DNA of 64,000 nt from CALCKU01 sp964607445 (GCA_964607445.1 CAZSKN010000005.1:1-64000), one strand, 5' to 3'. Shown: positions 15,058 to 24,488, counted from the first letter of the stretch. A program made the numbers and translations. The notes: generated by a model from the sequence alone, not told the origin.

Positions 15058-16536
15058 CTAGGCGACCTCCACCAGAAATGATAATTGTGAGGAATTATTG
15101 CCCAATATTTTCCGGTCACGATCTATAAGCGGGGTCGGATATTGTCCGGTAAAACAGTGATCTGTATATTGCGGCGTATCCTCTTCGCGGTATTCTTCTC
15201 CCATGGCCCAATACAGCCCTTTGATCGACAGAAAGCCGAGGCTATCTACTTCTAACATTTGCGTCATGGCGTCCAGGCTATAATTCGCGGCGATTAATTT
15301 TTCTGAGGTCGGCATATCTATGCCGTAATGATCGGGATATTTAATCGGGGGCGAGGCGGATCTGAAATGAACTTCCTTAGCACCAGCGGCCTTTATCATA
15401 CGGACAATTTTTGTCGACGTTGTTCCGCGTACAATCGAGTCATCTACCAGTAACACGCGCTTGCCTTCAATCATGGCGCGATTAGCCGAGTGTTTAAGGC
15501 GAACACCCATATCGCGAATTTGTTGCGTGGGTTGAATAAAAGTACGTCCGACATAATGATTACGGATAATGCCCAGTTCAAACGGAATGCCGGTTTCTTG
15601 GGCAAATCCGATAGCTGCAGGGACACCGCTGTCAGGCACCGGAATGATGACATCGACATCGGCTGGTGTTTCTTGGGCTAATTTACGCCCCATACGTTTG
15701 CGGACTTGATAAACGCTCTTGCCCCCGACAATGGAATCCGGTCTGGCGAAATAAACAAATTCAAAGATACAAGGTCGCGATTGCGTTTTTGGATAGGCTC
15801 TAAAGGAGCGAATGCCGTCGGAATTAATCACAACAACTTCCCCGGGGGCGACCTCGCGAATGAATTCCGCATTTATCATATCTAGCGCGCAGGTTTCTGA
15901 GGCTAACAGATAGCTGTCCCCTAATCGACCGATAAGCAAAGGCCTAATACCCAGACGGTCGCGCGCGCCGATAAGTTGGTCATTTGTCATGCCGACAAAG
16001 GCAAAGCCACCATCTATACGGCGCAGAGCGCTGATGAAGCGGTCAATAAATTGCCCTGTACGGGCGCGAGCCACCAAATGAATGACAACTTCTGTATCCG
16101 ATGTGCTTTGAAAAATGGCGCCGTCTTCTACCAATTGTTCGCGAATGGTGAAGGCATTTGTGATATGGCCATTATGTGCGAGCGCAAAGCCGCCTGTGTG
16201 GAGTTCTGAAAATAGCGGTTGGACATTTCTAAGAACGGTTTCACCCGCCGTAGAATACCGGACATGGCCGATAGACACATGACCCTTTAGGCGTTCAGAC
16301 GGGTCTGCCCCCGTGAAATTATCCCCAACTAGTCCAAGATGGCGTTCGGTGTGGAATTTTTTACCGTCATAGCTGGCAATACCGCAGGCTTCTTGCCCGC
16401 GATGCTGGAGAGCATGCAGTCCTAAGGCTGTAAGTGACGCGGCATTGTCCATGCCGAAAATACCAAAGACGCCGCATTCGTCTTTGATCTTATCCGCATC
16501 AGGGTCAAAATAGGCTGTGGGGTTATGCATATTCAT
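15058..16536 (-). CDS. purF: Amidophosphoribosyltransferase
   Basis: A 492-residue enzyme catalysing the first committed step of purine synthesis, PRPP plus glutamine to 5-phosphoribosylamine. About 20 residues precede the DECGVFGIFG segment, whose cysteine would become the N-terminal nucleophile of the glutaminase domain after propeptide removal. The PRPP-binding loop VLLVDDSIVRGTTS lies in the phosphoribosyltransferase half. The start overlaps the cvpA stop by 4 bp (ATGA), indicating translational coupling, and the cvpA-purF pairing is widespread. An in-frame ATG two codons on is an alternative start. Confidence 0.97.
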   Translation of the reverse strand: MNMHNPTAYFDPDADKIKDECGVFGIFGMDNAASLTALGLHALQHRGQEACGIASYDGKKFHTERHLGLVGDNFTGADPSERLKGHVSIGHVRYSTAGETVLRNVQPLFSELHTGGFALAHNGHITNAFTIREQLVEDGAIFQSTSDTEVVIHLVARARTGQFIDRFISALRRIDGGFAFVGMTNDQLIGARDRLGIRPLLIGRLGDSYLLASETCALDMINAEFIREVAPGEVVVINSDGIRSFRAYPKTQSRPCIFEFVYFARPDSIVGGKSVYQVRKRMGRKLAQETPADVDVIIPVPDSGVPAAIGFAQETGIPFELGIIRNHYVGRTFIQPTQQIRDMGVRLKHSANRAMIEGKRVLLVDDSIVRGTTSTKIVRMIKAAGAKEVHFRSASPPIKYPDHYGIDMPTSEKLIAANYSLDAMTQMLEVDSLGFLSIKGLYWAMGEEYREEDTPQYTDHCFTGQYPTPLIDRDRKILGNNSSQLSFLVEVA

Positions 16537-17207
16537 TCCGATAGACCTTCAAGAATGTGATTAATGTCACCTGTTCGAAGCTTATCCGCCGCAGTCTGGA
16601 CTTTGGTAAAGGGTAAAGCTCGCAAGCCGTCTCCAATTCTATCCAATATAGGATAAAGTGTCGAGCCTTGTAAAAACCGTGGAAGTTCCGGGGGCGGCTT
16701 TTCTAACCATTCGCGCACATCTTTTGGTGCATTGTCTAACACATCTGGCGAGAGCGTACCCTGATTTTGTAAAACACGAGCTTTGAAATTTTGCGCCGCT
16801 TGGCCTTCACGGTAAGAGGCCGTGGCGACCATTGTAAACAAAGCTGCGACTAGCAAGCCGCGCGCACCGCCAAATCCAGCCCCGAACAGGCGATCAAGCA
16901 AGCCAACATCTTTACCCTTGAGCGATTTTACCACCCCGCTCAGGAGAAAGACGACAAACATATAGCCAAAAACAAATGTACCCAATCCCAGCGCGCCGTC
17001 AGCCAGCCAACTGGGCTTGATAAAATCCTGAGCGGCAAACCGGAAACGTCCAAATACAAACAGCGCAAGCGCGCCAGCTATGACAAGCGCGGCAATGGAT
17101 ATAAGTTCCCGAAACAGGCCGCGAGATGCCGCCATAAGCATGGATATAATTACAACCAGCAAAACGACAATGTCGAAGCCATTAAAAACCCAGGGGCCTA
17201 TGCTCAT
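16533..17207 (-). CDS. cvpA: CvpA family membrane protein
   Basis: A 224-residue inner-membrane protein of the CvpA (colicin V production) family. Four hydrophobic segments are visible in the first ~135 residues: FDIVVLLVVIISMLMAASRG, LISIAALVIAGALALFVFG, LGTFVFGYMFVVFLLSGVV and ARGLLVAALFTMVATA. The conserved LLDRLFGAGFGGARGLLVA turn precedes the last of them. The remainder is a polar cytoplasmic or periplasmic tail. The biochemical role is not settled in the family. It overlaps purF by 4 bp and follows radA by 48 bp. Confidence 0.93.
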   Translation of the reverse strand: MSIGPWVFNGFDIVVLLVVIISMLMAASRGLFRELISIAALVIAGALALFVFGRFRFAAQDFIKPSWLADGALGLGTFVFGYMFVVFLLSGVVKSLKGKDVGLLDRLFGAGFGGARGLLVAALFTMVATASYREGQAAQNFKARVLQNQGTLSPDVLDNAPKDVREWLEKPPPELPRFLQGSTLYPILDRIGDGLRALPFTKVQTAADKLRTGDINHILEGLSE

Positions 17208-17255
17208 ATCGATTACCTATGATGTCGCCTCATGAGGCTGATAACCATTATTCAA

Positions 17256-18662
17256 TCATGGCGCCCATATGGAATCGTAATCCCGAGTGCCTTGGTGAGC
17301 TTCCTCTACACGTCCTATGAGGTCAGGCAAAGCCTTGATTGCAATTATTGGCAGTGATGAGGTCGTTTTTTTGTCATTTTTTTGTAAAGCTACAGGGGCG
17401 ATTGCCCGTGTGAAGCCTAATTTCGAGGCTTCCTTAAGCCGGGATTCGGTACGTCCGACGGCGCGAACATCGCCCGATAGGCTAATTTCGCCAAAGACGA
17501 CTGCGTCTGAAGGCAGTGCGACGTCAAATGCAGAGGAGGTGATCGCGGCCGCTACTGCCAGATCAGCCGCGGGTTCATGAATGCGCAATCCCCCTGCGAC
17601 ATTGAGATAAACGTCTTTGCCGGCAAAACTCACACCGCAACGCGCTTCTAGCACTGCGAGCACCATAGCGAGCCGACCGCTATCCCAGCCGACGACTGCG
17701 CGGCGTGGTGTCCCGAAAGCCGCAGGGGCGACAAGGGCCTGGATTTCAGTCAAGACGGGGCGCGTGCCTTCAAGTCCTGCAAAAACAGCCGCGCCGCTGG
17801 CGCTATCGCCGCGACCATCGAGAAAAAGCGCGGATGGATTTGGGACTTCAGATAGGCCGCTATCGCGCATTTCAAAGACGCCGATTTCATCGGTTGGGCC
17901 GAAACGGTTTTTATGGGCGCGCAAAATCCGGAATTGATGAGCCCGATCGCCTTCAAAATAAAGCACAGCGTCAACCATATGCTCAACAACGCGCGGGCCC
18001 GCAATTTGTCCGTCTTTGGTCACATGTCCAACTAAAATAACCGCGGCCCCGCGTTTTTTGGCAAATCGCGTTAGTTCTTGGGCGCACACGCGTACTTGCG
18101 CGACCGTGCCGGGCGCTGCGGCCAGTTGATCAGACCAGAGGGTTTGAATGGAATCGATAATTACCACATCTGGTTTTTCCGCCATCAAACCGTCAAGAAT
18201 ATGACCGAGAGAGGTTTCTGCTGCCAATGAGACGGGTTGGTTTGACAGACCGAGACGTTTGGCGCGTCGCCTGACTTGCCCTGTGCTTTCCTCACCGGAA
18301 ATATATGCGGTCTTAATGCCGCTTTTGGCCAGTTTACCCGTGGCTTGGAGCAGGAGTGTCGATTTCCCAATGCCGGGATCCCCGCCGACCAATAAGGCCG
18401 ACCCGGGAACAAGTCCGCCGCCTGTCACCCGGTCAAACTCGTCTATTCCGGTTTTCATACGCGGCAGGTCAGGACTCTCGCCGCCCAGACCAACGAAATC
18501 TATCCCGCGTGTTTTCTTGCGTTTGCCGCCGGTTTTGGCGGTTTGATGTGTGGCTTCCTCGACAAGTGTATTCCATTCCCCACAAGCATCACAGCGCCCG
18601 GCCCATTTCGCGTGGACAGAACCACAAGACTGACAGACAAATATATTGGATGGCTTAGGCAC
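17256..18662 (-). CDS. radA: DNA repair protein RadA (Sms)
   Basis: A 468-residue branch-migration ATPase in recombinational repair. It has the N-terminal zinc finger (CQSCGSVHAKWAGRCDACG), a RecA-like core with Walker A GGDPGIGKST, the RadA-specific KNRFG motif (HKNRFGPTDEIGVFEM) and a C-terminal Lon-protease-like domain with LNVAGGLRIHEPAADLAVAA. The length is normal. The start is GTG 18662, chosen because the zinc finger begins right after it; the ribosome-binding site is weak. Just upstream lies the duplicated sequence that flanks the second assembly gap. Confidence 0.96.
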   Translation of the reverse strand: MPKPSNIFVCQSCGSVHAKWAGRCDACGEWNTLVEEATHQTAKTGGKRKKTRGIDFVGLGGESPDLPRMKTGIDEFDRVTGGGLVPGSALLVGGDPGIGKSTLLLQATGKLAKSGIKTAYISGEESTGQVRRRAKRLGLSNQPVSLAAETSLGHILDGLMAEKPDVVIIDSIQTLWSDQLAAAPGTVAQVRVCAQELTRFAKKRGAAVILVGHVTKDGQIAGPRVVEHMVDAVLYFEGDRAHQFRILRAHKNRFGPTDEIGVFEMRDSGLSEVPNPSALFLDGRGDSASGAAVFAGLEGTRPVLTEIQALVAPAAFGTPRRAVVGWDSGRLAMVLAVLEARCGVSFAGKDVYLNVAGGLRIHEPAADLAVAAAITSSAFDVALPSDAVVFGEISLSGDVRAVGRTESRLKEASKLGFTRAIAPVALQKNDKKTTSSLPIIAIKALPDLIGRVEEAHQGTRDYDSIWAP

Positions 18663-18692
18663 ATCAGACTTTCGCGGTGATTTAAGGGATTT

Positions 18693-18902
18693 TATCCATG
18701 CAAGGTTACAACGCTCATGTCAATAAATGTTTATGATTTGTTCTTTTNNNNNNNNNNNNNNNNNNNNNNNNNNNNNNNNNNNNNNNNNNNNNNNNNNNNN
18801 NNNNNNNNNNNNNNNNNNNNNNNNNNNNNNNNNNNNNNNNNNNNNNNTATCCATGCAAGGTTACAACGCTCATGTCAATAAATGTTTATGATTTGTTCTT
18901 TT
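18693..18902. repeat. Assembly gap flanked by identical 55-bp ends
   Basis: A run of exactly 100 N at 18748-18847 is bordered by the same 55 bases on both sides (18693-18747 and 18848-18902, beginning TATCCATGCAAGG and ending TTGTTCTTTT). A direct repeat cut exactly at the gap on one side and beginning exactly at the gap on the other is the expected trace of two contigs whose ends overlap. The gap is probably artificial and the true sequence about 155 bp shorter. Confidence 0.85.
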
Positions 18903-19369
18903 GTTTCTTGGTGATGTATTTTTATTTCTTGGTGATGTATACATCCTGACCTACCGAGTTGTTCAAATCCCGATGAATGACGAGCCTTATCAAGTTGTAA
19001 CGAAGAACGCTACTGGCAAGGAAACAGGGACGCGCGCCGGCAGATCGTTAAAGTTACCACTGATATGCGATATGCCTTTCTCTGTTAGCATTGCGTTTTG
19101 GCATAATTGTTTAACAAGGCCTATTAAACAGTTTCTTTAAATCGCGGCGTCATGAACAAGGTTTCAGCGTTTGTGCCAGTACCTGTTTGAAAAAATCAAT
19201 TATATATGCCTCAGATATAAAATTCGCAAATATCAAGTGACTTATGGCATGATCGAAATTAAAACAGGTTTTTTTAAAGCGCCCAAATTGGCGCTTGAGT
19301 TGAATGTTTGAGTTGGCGGGAGCGTTTAATATCTCCTTTGGCTCTTGGCGTGGCATAGGAGAGCTAAAG
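18903..19369. other. Intergenic region with a 21-bp direct repeat, no convincing gene
   Basis: TTTCTTGGTGATGTAT occurs at 18904-18919 and again at 18925-18940, a 21-bp period; the second copy runs into the palindrome GATGTATACATC (18934-18945). This looks like a tandem operator. A 55-codon ORF from ATG 18973 to 19140 (MNDEPYQVVTKNATGK at its start) has no recognised domain or clear ribosome-binding site and is left uncalled. A 7-bp hairpin AAGCGCC/GGCGCTT lies at 19277-19296, ahead of the outer-membrane-like gene. Confidence 0.5.
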
Positions 19370-20125
19370 ATGCATATATGGATTAAATTGCGAATGACCG
19401 ATCTCGTCTGGATAGTCATTTGGGCGATATCTGTGTGGGCGGTTTTAGGAGGGGCTAAGGCTTGGGCACAAAATACAGGCGGCGTCTTTCCACCGACGGT
19501 CAATCAAGGGCATGAATCTTTGCAATTACGTGTGGCGGTAAATCCGGATAGAGATGATGATGTCCGACATGCCAGCCGCTTGCATTATCAGAAAGCTGTG
19601 AATGGCGACCTCATGTGGAGAATTGTCGGACAAATTCGTAATACGGCCGAAAATGATGTGGACTTTGATTTTCTGCAAGGGGAAGTCTTTTACGAATTAT
19701 CTGATGATGATGACCGCCATCAGCACGGGTTCAGATTTGATGCGCGTCTGCGCCCGGACAGTCGCGCCGAGCAACTGGGGTTGAACTTTATCAATCAATT
19801 TGATCTGGGCGAGGGGTGGCGATTGCGTGCATTGGCGCTCACAGCAGTTGAATTGGGTTCGACGGCACGTGACGGTGTCAACCTGCAAAGCCGGTTTCAA
19901 ATCTCACGACGTTTGCAGGATAAGAAAACTATAGGTGTCGAGCTTTTTAATAATTACGGTAATACGGGTTCAATCGGCAGTTTGCGGAGTCAAAGCCATA
20001 CGATCGGACCATTTTTCGCCACGCCTTTGGCCAATAATGTATCTTTATTTTTGGGACCTTTATTTGGCTTGACCCAATCCTCGCCTGACGTCGAGGCCCG
20101 TTTATGGTTGACCCGTAGTTTCTAA
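19370..20125 (+). CDS. Predicted exported beta-barrel-like protein, unknown function
   Basis: A 251-residue protein with a long signal peptide (TDLVWIVIWAISVWAVLGGA) ending in a probable AWA|Q cleavage site. The mature part alternates short amphipathic strands (LQLRVAVNPDRDDD, WRIVGQIRN, FDARLRPDSRAEQLGLNFI, RLRALALTAVELG) and ends in ARLWLTRSF with a terminal aromatic residue, the signature of outer-membrane barrels. No named family is recognised. ATG 19370 is preceded by GGAGAG and gives a proper signal peptide, so it was preferred over the in-frame ATG at 19304. It converges on the erpA-type gene. Confidence 0.65.
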   Translation: MHIWIKLRMTDLVWIVIWAISVWAVLGGAKAWAQNTGGVFPPTVNQGHESLQLRVAVNPDRDDDVRHASRLHYQKAVNGDLMWRIVGQIRNTAENDVDFDFLQGEVFYELSDDDDRHQHGFRFDARLRPDSRAEQLGLNFINQFDLGEGWRLRALALTAVELGSTARDGVNLQSRFQISRRLQDKKTIGVELFNNYGNTGSIGSLRSQSHTIGPFFATPLANNVSLFLGPLFGLTQSSPDVEARLWLTRSF

Positions 20126-20146
20126 GGTGAACTCGATCTAACGGTT

Positions 20147-20494
20147 CTAAACCGAAAAGCTTGTCCCGCAACCGCAGGCGGCTACCGCATTGGGATTGTG
20201 GATTTTGAAGGCAGCGCCGATAAGCTCATTGACGTAATCAATCTCAGATCCTTCAAGAAAACCGAGACTGACATCATCAACAAGCACGCGTGCGCCGTCG
20301 CGTTCAATAATGATGTCGTCAGCGTTCGGGCTATCGGCGAAACCGAATGTATATTGAAAGCCTGAACAGCCGCCGCCTTCGACGGCCACACGTAAGAACT
20401 GCTCAAGGCCTTGTTTGGCCATAATCTTATTAATTTGTTTGGCCGCAGAGGCGCTAAGAGACACCGAAATATCAGAAACTGAAATGTCAGACAT
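20147..20494 (-). CDS. erpA: Iron-sulfur cluster insertion protein (ErpA/IscA family)
   Basis: A 115-residue A-type carrier that delivers Fe-S clusters to apoproteins. The three conserved cysteines are present: C43 in GGGCSGFQYTFGF, and C107 and C109 in CGCGTSFSV at the C-terminus. A short S/D-rich repeat (DISVSDISVS) precedes the domain. AAGGAT lies ahead of ATG 20494. In Alphaproteobacteria this A-type gene often sits beside a dGTPase gene, as here in divergent orientation. The ErpA versus IscA/SufA assignment is by context and is less certain than the family. Confidence 0.9.
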   Translation of the reverse strand: MSDISVSDISVSLSASAAKQINKIMAKQGLEQFLRVAVEGGGCSGFQYTFGFADSPNADDIIIERDGARVLVDDVSLGFLEGSEIDYVNELIGAAFKIHNPNAVAACGCGTSFSV

Positions 20495-20565
20495 GCGGCT
20501 ATCCTTTAAAGTGAATCCCTATATAAGGCCTAAACCAACGGATTTAAAGGGCAAGGTAAGATAGA

Positions 20566-21756
20566 ATGGTTACATTTTCGTCTATACGACCACGGGCGGT
20601 CTATGCCTCTGACCCGACACATTGCCGGGGTCGCCGCATCGAGCAACCGTCGAGTTCGGAACGCACGTCTTTTCAACGTGATAAAGACCGTATCATTCAT
20701 TCAAGCGCGTTTCGACGTCTAAAAGGGAAAACACAAGTCTTCGTATCGCATGAGGGGGATTATTACCGCACACGATTGACCCATTCACTGGAAGTCTCGC
20801 AAATTGCGCGCTCAATTGCGCGTGTGCTTGGCCTTGATGAGGATCTCGCAGAATGTCTGGCCTTAGCGCATGATTTAGGGCATCCGCCATTTGGGCATTC
20901 CGGAGAAGACGCATTGCAGGAAGGGATGCAGGCTTATGGCGGGTTTGATCATAATGCCCAGACATTGCGGATTGTTGAAACGCTTGAAGGGCGATATGCT
21001 GAATTTGACGGGCTTAATCTGACATGGGAGACGTTGGAAGGCATCGCCAAGCATAATGGCCCTCTTATTGCTGCGCCCGAAGATGTGGCTGGCTTGCCTT
21101 GGGCAATTCGAAATCTAGATAATTGGCAGCGCCTAGAGTTGGACACATTTGCCGGGCCTGAAGCCCAGGTCGCTGCGATTGCTGATGATATTGCCTATAA
21201 TAATCATGATATTGACGACGGGCTACGGGCGGGGTTGTTTTCTGTGCGCGATATTTGCGAAGTTCCGATTGTCGGGCGTGTCTTTGCTGATGTGGCTCGA
21301 CGTTATCCGGATATATCCGAGGATAGGCTCATTCATGAAGCTGTGCGGGATTTAATAGGGTTTATGGTTTCGGATGTTTTGGCAGAAACGCGGCAAAGAC
21401 TATCCCAACATAATCCGCAAAATGCCGATGACGTGCGGGGCTTAAACCGCGCTGTTGTCGACTTTAGTGACGGGTTTCGGGTTCAGGAAGGTCCCCTTCG
21501 CGATTTTCTATATGAAAACATGTATAAACATTACAAAGTAAACCGCATGATGGGGCAAGCCACACGCGTTGTGAGTGAACTTTTCGAGTTATTTATTACG
21601 GATCCCGAGATTTTACCGACAGATTTACGACGTAAATGTGATGGGCCCCAGACAACATATACCGCCCGCGTTATATGTGATTATATTGCGGGTATGACAG
21701 ACACATTTGCGATTGCAGAGCATAAAAAATTGTTTTCGGTAACGGGCTATTTATAA
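20566..21756 (+). CDS. dgt: dGTPase-like HD phosphohydrolase
   Basis: A 396-residue deoxyguanosinetriphosphate triphosphohydrolase-like protein, which hydrolyses dNTPs to nucleosides and triphosphate. The HD-domain metal ligands are visible: H in TRLTHSLEVSQIARS, HD in LALAHDLGHPPFGHSGE, and D in AIADDIAYNNHDIDDGL. The N-terminal RDRDRIIHS-like segment (FQRDKDRIIHSSAFRRLKGK) is typical of the short class. Length fits the ~400-residue alphaproteobacterial form. It is divergent from the erpA-type gene with 71 bp between them. The enzymatic specificity is inferred from the family. Confidence 0.93.
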   Translation: MVTFSSIRPRAVYASDPTHCRGRRIEQPSSSERTSFQRDKDRIIHSSAFRRLKGKTQVFVSHEGDYYRTRLTHSLEVSQIARSIARVLGLDEDLAECLALAHDLGHPPFGHSGEDALQEGMQAYGGFDHNAQTLRIVETLEGRYAEFDGLNLTWETLEGIAKHNGPLIAAPEDVAGLPWAIRNLDNWQRLELDTFAGPEAQVAAIADDIAYNNHDIDDGLRAGLFSVRDICEVPIVGRVFADVARRYPDISEDRLIHEAVRDLIGFMVSDVLAETRQRLSQHNPQNADDVRGLNRAVVDFSDGFRVQEGPLRDFLYENMYKHYKVNRMMGQATRVVSELFELFITDPEILPTDLRRKCDGPQTTYTARVICDYIAGMTDTFAIAEHKKLFSVTGYL

Positions 21757-21877
21757 TCTTTTATTAACTATGCCCAAGCGGACTGCGCATTTTTGGCTCA
21801 TTCGCATTTAACTCTGCTAGATTGTACATACGAATCAGCGTGATGTGTATTCCGGCGCCAACGTGATGAAGGGTATT

Positions 21878-22645
21878 ATGACACAAAAACCACAGGTTCC
21901 GCAGGATAGTTTTGATCCAGACATGACAATGCATCAGGCAAACCGACCTTTTGACGTTCAAGAGCAATCGAGCCGACGGGCGATGGTGCTATTGATTGTA
22001 GCGTCAGGGTTTTTGCTCGTTCTCGCACTCGTTATCTTCAATGTTTATCAGCCTGGGACACGGGATAGGACGGCTCCGCCGACAATAAATGCCGATAAAA
22101 CGCCATTTAAGGTCAGGCCTGAAACGCCGGGAGGCGAGGTTACACCGAATCAAAACAAAGAAATTTATAAAGTCATGGACGGAAAAGCTATTGATGGTGA
22201 TGTGACCCTGCAAAAATCGGCGGAAGTGCCTATACAAATTCCAGACTCTGCAAATGTTATTGTAAAAGCCCCCACACCTGCCAGCCCGCAGGCGGCAACA
22301 GGAAAAGAACCCCGAACGGCCAGTTTGCCAGCGCGTCCTATTGCGCCTGCTAATTCAGCTTCGCAAAATCGGTCAAGTGGGACGGGGGGCGACGATTCAT
22401 ATGTTGTGCAAGTCGCCTCGGTAAGATCGCGCGCCGCCGCAGAGGATATGTGGAGGAAGATCGAACGGGACTTTGATGGCCTTTTACCCGATAAAATTTA
22501 TCCGGATATAAAAGAAGCAGATTTGGGCGATAAAGGCATTTATTACCGGTTACGTATTTCGGGCCTCGGAGAGAAAGCCTCGGCCACGCATCTTTGTGAT
22601 CAACTTGTAGCCCGAAAACAAGCCTGTTTCGTAACAAAGAGATGA
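21878..22645 (+). CDS. SPOR-domain membrane protein
   Basis: A ~255-residue bitopic membrane protein. One transmembrane helix (AMVLLIVASGFLLVLALVIF, ~35-55) follows a short cytoplasmic part. A proline- and charge-rich periplasmic linker comes next, then a C-terminal SPOR domain of ~75 residues (SYVVQVASVRSRAAAEDMWR to KQACFVTKR). SPOR domains bind denuded septal peptidoglycan, so a division-site role is likely. ATG 21878 was preferred because GAAGGG precedes it; in-frame ATGs at 21845 and 21866 are alternatives. It overlaps nagZ by 4 bp, an arrangement typical of Alphaproteobacteria. Confidence 0.88.
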   Translation: MTQKPQVPQDSFDPDMTMHQANRPFDVQEQSSRRAMVLLIVASGFLLVLALVIFNVYQPGTRDRTAPPTINADKTPFKVRPETPGGEVTPNQNKEIYKVMDGKAIDGDVTLQKSAEVPIQIPDSANVIVKAPTPASPQAATGKEPRTASLPARPIAPANSASQNRSSGTGGDDSYVVQVASVRSRAAAEDMWRKIERDFDGLLPDKIYPDIKEADLGDKGIYYRLRISGLGEKASATHLCDQLVARKQACFVTKR

Positions 22646-23661
22646 CGCCTTCCGCAGTCATATTTGGTCTTTCGGGGCCTAAGCTGACGGCTGGAGAGGC
22701 GGCGTTTTTCCGGGACGTCAATCCGTGGGGGTTTATTTTATTTTCGCGAAATATAGAGACACCGGTACAAGTCTCCCGATTAACGCGTGATTTGCGCGAT
22801 TGTGTGGGACGTAATTGTCTGGTTTTTATCGATCAGGAAGGCGGCCGTGTCCAGCGTTTGCGACCTCCGCATTGGCGTCGATATCCCTCGGGAGCTGATT
22901 ATGCGTTGATTTATGCGAAAAACAGAAATGTCGGCCAGAGGGTTGCTTTTTTAAACTATCGGTTGATAGCCGATGATTTAAGACAAATTGGCATTACGGC
23001 AGATTGCGCGCCGGTTTTAGATATTCCACAATTGAATGCTGATCCGATTATTTCAGACCGGGCATTGGGATTATCGCCAAAAACGGTTATCGATTTAGCC
23101 CATGCGGCTATGGCGGGCTTGATGTCAGGAGGGGTGGCACCGGTGATTAAACATATTCCGGGTCATGGCCGTGCTAAGGTCGACAGCCATATGGCCTTAC
23201 CCAAAATTACGGCGAGCCGTGAGATGCTAGAAAGTTCTGACTATCTGCCGTTTCGGATTTTACACGAAGCCCCTATGGCGATGACAGCCCATGCTGTTTA
23301 TAGTTATATTTCGCGTGCGCCTGTTACAATTTCGCGTAAGGCAATGTTGGAAATAGTGCGGGCAACCATTGGATATGACGGACTTGTTATGACGGATGAT
23401 CTGGACATGAAAGCTTTGTCGGGCGGGTTAAAACGTAAAACAGACCGCGCCTTGGCGAGCGGATGTGATATTGCCTTGCAATGTTCAGGCCGGATGAAAG
23501 ATATGGTGGAGGTGGCAAAGGGGGCGCGGCCTTTAGCAGGACGATCTCTTCACCGGGCTCAAATTGCCGAGCTGTGCGCTGAACATATAAGTGACTTTGA
23601 GCGTCGATCAGCGATCTTGGAACTTGGACATCTTATGCCAGATTGGGACGCTGGACAATGA
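22642..23661 (+). CDS. nagZ: Beta-N-acetylhexosaminidase, peptidoglycan recycling
   Basis: A 339-residue glycoside hydrolase family 3 enzyme that removes GlcNAc from anhydromuropeptides in the cytoplasm. The family signature VIKHIPGHGRAKVDSH carries the catalytic Asp-His dyad loop. The nucleophile aspartate is in VMTDDLDMKAL, and FIDQEGGRVQRLRPP near residue 70 is the GH3 substrate-binding segment. It overlaps the SPOR gene start-to-stop by 4 bp and scpA by 4 bp (ATGA at 23658), so the SPOR-nagZ-scpA-scpB block is translationally coupled. Confidence 0.95.
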   Translation: MTPSAVIFGLSGPKLTAGEAAFFRDVNPWGFILFSRNIETPVQVSRLTRDLRDCVGRNCLVFIDQEGGRVQRLRPPHWRRYPSGADYALIYAKNRNVGQRVAFLNYRLIADDLRQIGITADCAPVLDIPQLNADPIISDRALGLSPKTVIDLAHAAMAGLMSGGVAPVIKHIPGHGRAKVDSHMALPKITASREMLESSDYLPFRILHEAPMAMTAHAVYSYISRAPVTISRKAMLEIVRATIGYDGLVMTDDLDMKALSGGLKRKTDRALASGCDIALQCSGRMKDMVEVAKGARPLAGRSLHRAQIAELCAEHISDFERRSAILELGHLMPDWDAGQ

Positions 23662-24485
23662 ATGATGATTTCCAAGAAGATTTAAAATTTGAAGCCGCAG
23701 ATGACGCGGCGGACGAGGGGCAGGGGCTGTTTCTGGATATTGATGGCTATGAAGGCCCATTGCATTTATTGCTGGAGTTGGCACGTCAGCAAAAAGTTGA
23801 TCTGACTCGCATTTCTATTCTGGAACTGGCCGAGCAATATATTGATTTTATTAAAACGGCCAAAGACTTACGCATAGAACTTGCTGCGGATTATCTGGTT
23901 ATGGCTTCATGGTTGGCCTATCTGAAGTCTAGATTGATATTGCCGCGCCCAGAAGATGAAACGGTTATGCCCGAGGCCGATGAATTGGCCGCGCATTTGG
24001 CCTTTAGATTACAAAGATTAGAAGCTATGCGCCGGGCGGCCGACGGTCTTTTCAGTTTGCCACAAACTGGACAAGCTGTATTTCGTCACGGACAAGCTGC
24101 GGGGCTTAGATCCCGTACGACGCCTTTATACGGGGCAGAACTTTTTGATGTTTTACGCGCCTATGGAGAAAGCCGATCGAAAACCGCTATTCGTAATCAT
24201 AAAGTCCCCAAACCCTTGGTCATGTCCTTGGAAGATGCGCGCAATCGATTAAAGCGGGCGGTAAAGGCTTTGGGCGATAGTCATTCGGGATGGATTGAAC
24301 TTGATGGACTTTTACCGACCGAGAGTGATTTTAGCGATGCTATTCCGCAAAAATCTATTCTGGCCAGCTCGCTTTTAGCCGGATTAGAACTCGCCAAAGA
24401 CGGTGATTTAGAATTACGTCAATCAGAGGCGTTTAAACCCATATATGTAAGGGGCACGCTAAAGCCCGCCGTCGGAGAAGGATAG
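23658..24485 (+). CDS. scpA: Segregation and condensation protein A
   Basis: A 275-residue kleisin subunit of the SMC-ScpAB condensin. The N-terminal kleisin motif GYEGPLHLLLELARQQKVDL is typical, followed by LAEQYIDFI and the LAADYLVMASWLAYLKSRLI helix. The C-terminal winged helix (SGWIELDGLLPT to LLAGLELAKDGDLELRQSE) contacts the SMC head. ATG 23658 was chosen over the in-frame ATG 23643 because it forms a 4-bp ATGA overlap with the nagZ stop. scpB follows after 3 bp. Confidence 0.95.
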   Translation: MNDDFQEDLKFEAADDAADEGQGLFLDIDGYEGPLHLLLELARQQKVDLTRISILELAEQYIDFIKTAKDLRIELAADYLVMASWLAYLKSRLILPRPEDETVMPEADELAAHLAFRLQRLEAMRRAADGLFSLPQTGQAVFRHGQAAGLRSRTTPLYGAELFDVLRAYGESRSKTAIRNHKVPKPLVMSLEDARNRLKRAVKALGDSHSGWIELDGLLPTESDFSDAIPQKSILASSLLAGLELAKDGDLELRQSEAFKPIYVRGTLKPAVGEG

Positions 24486-24488
24486 ACC

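Noticed and set aside
19150..19503. 117-codon minus-strand frame over the start of the exported barrel-like gene
   Set aside because: Runs opposite a signal peptide with a good ribosome-binding site; no domain; half of it is opposite noncoding DNA.
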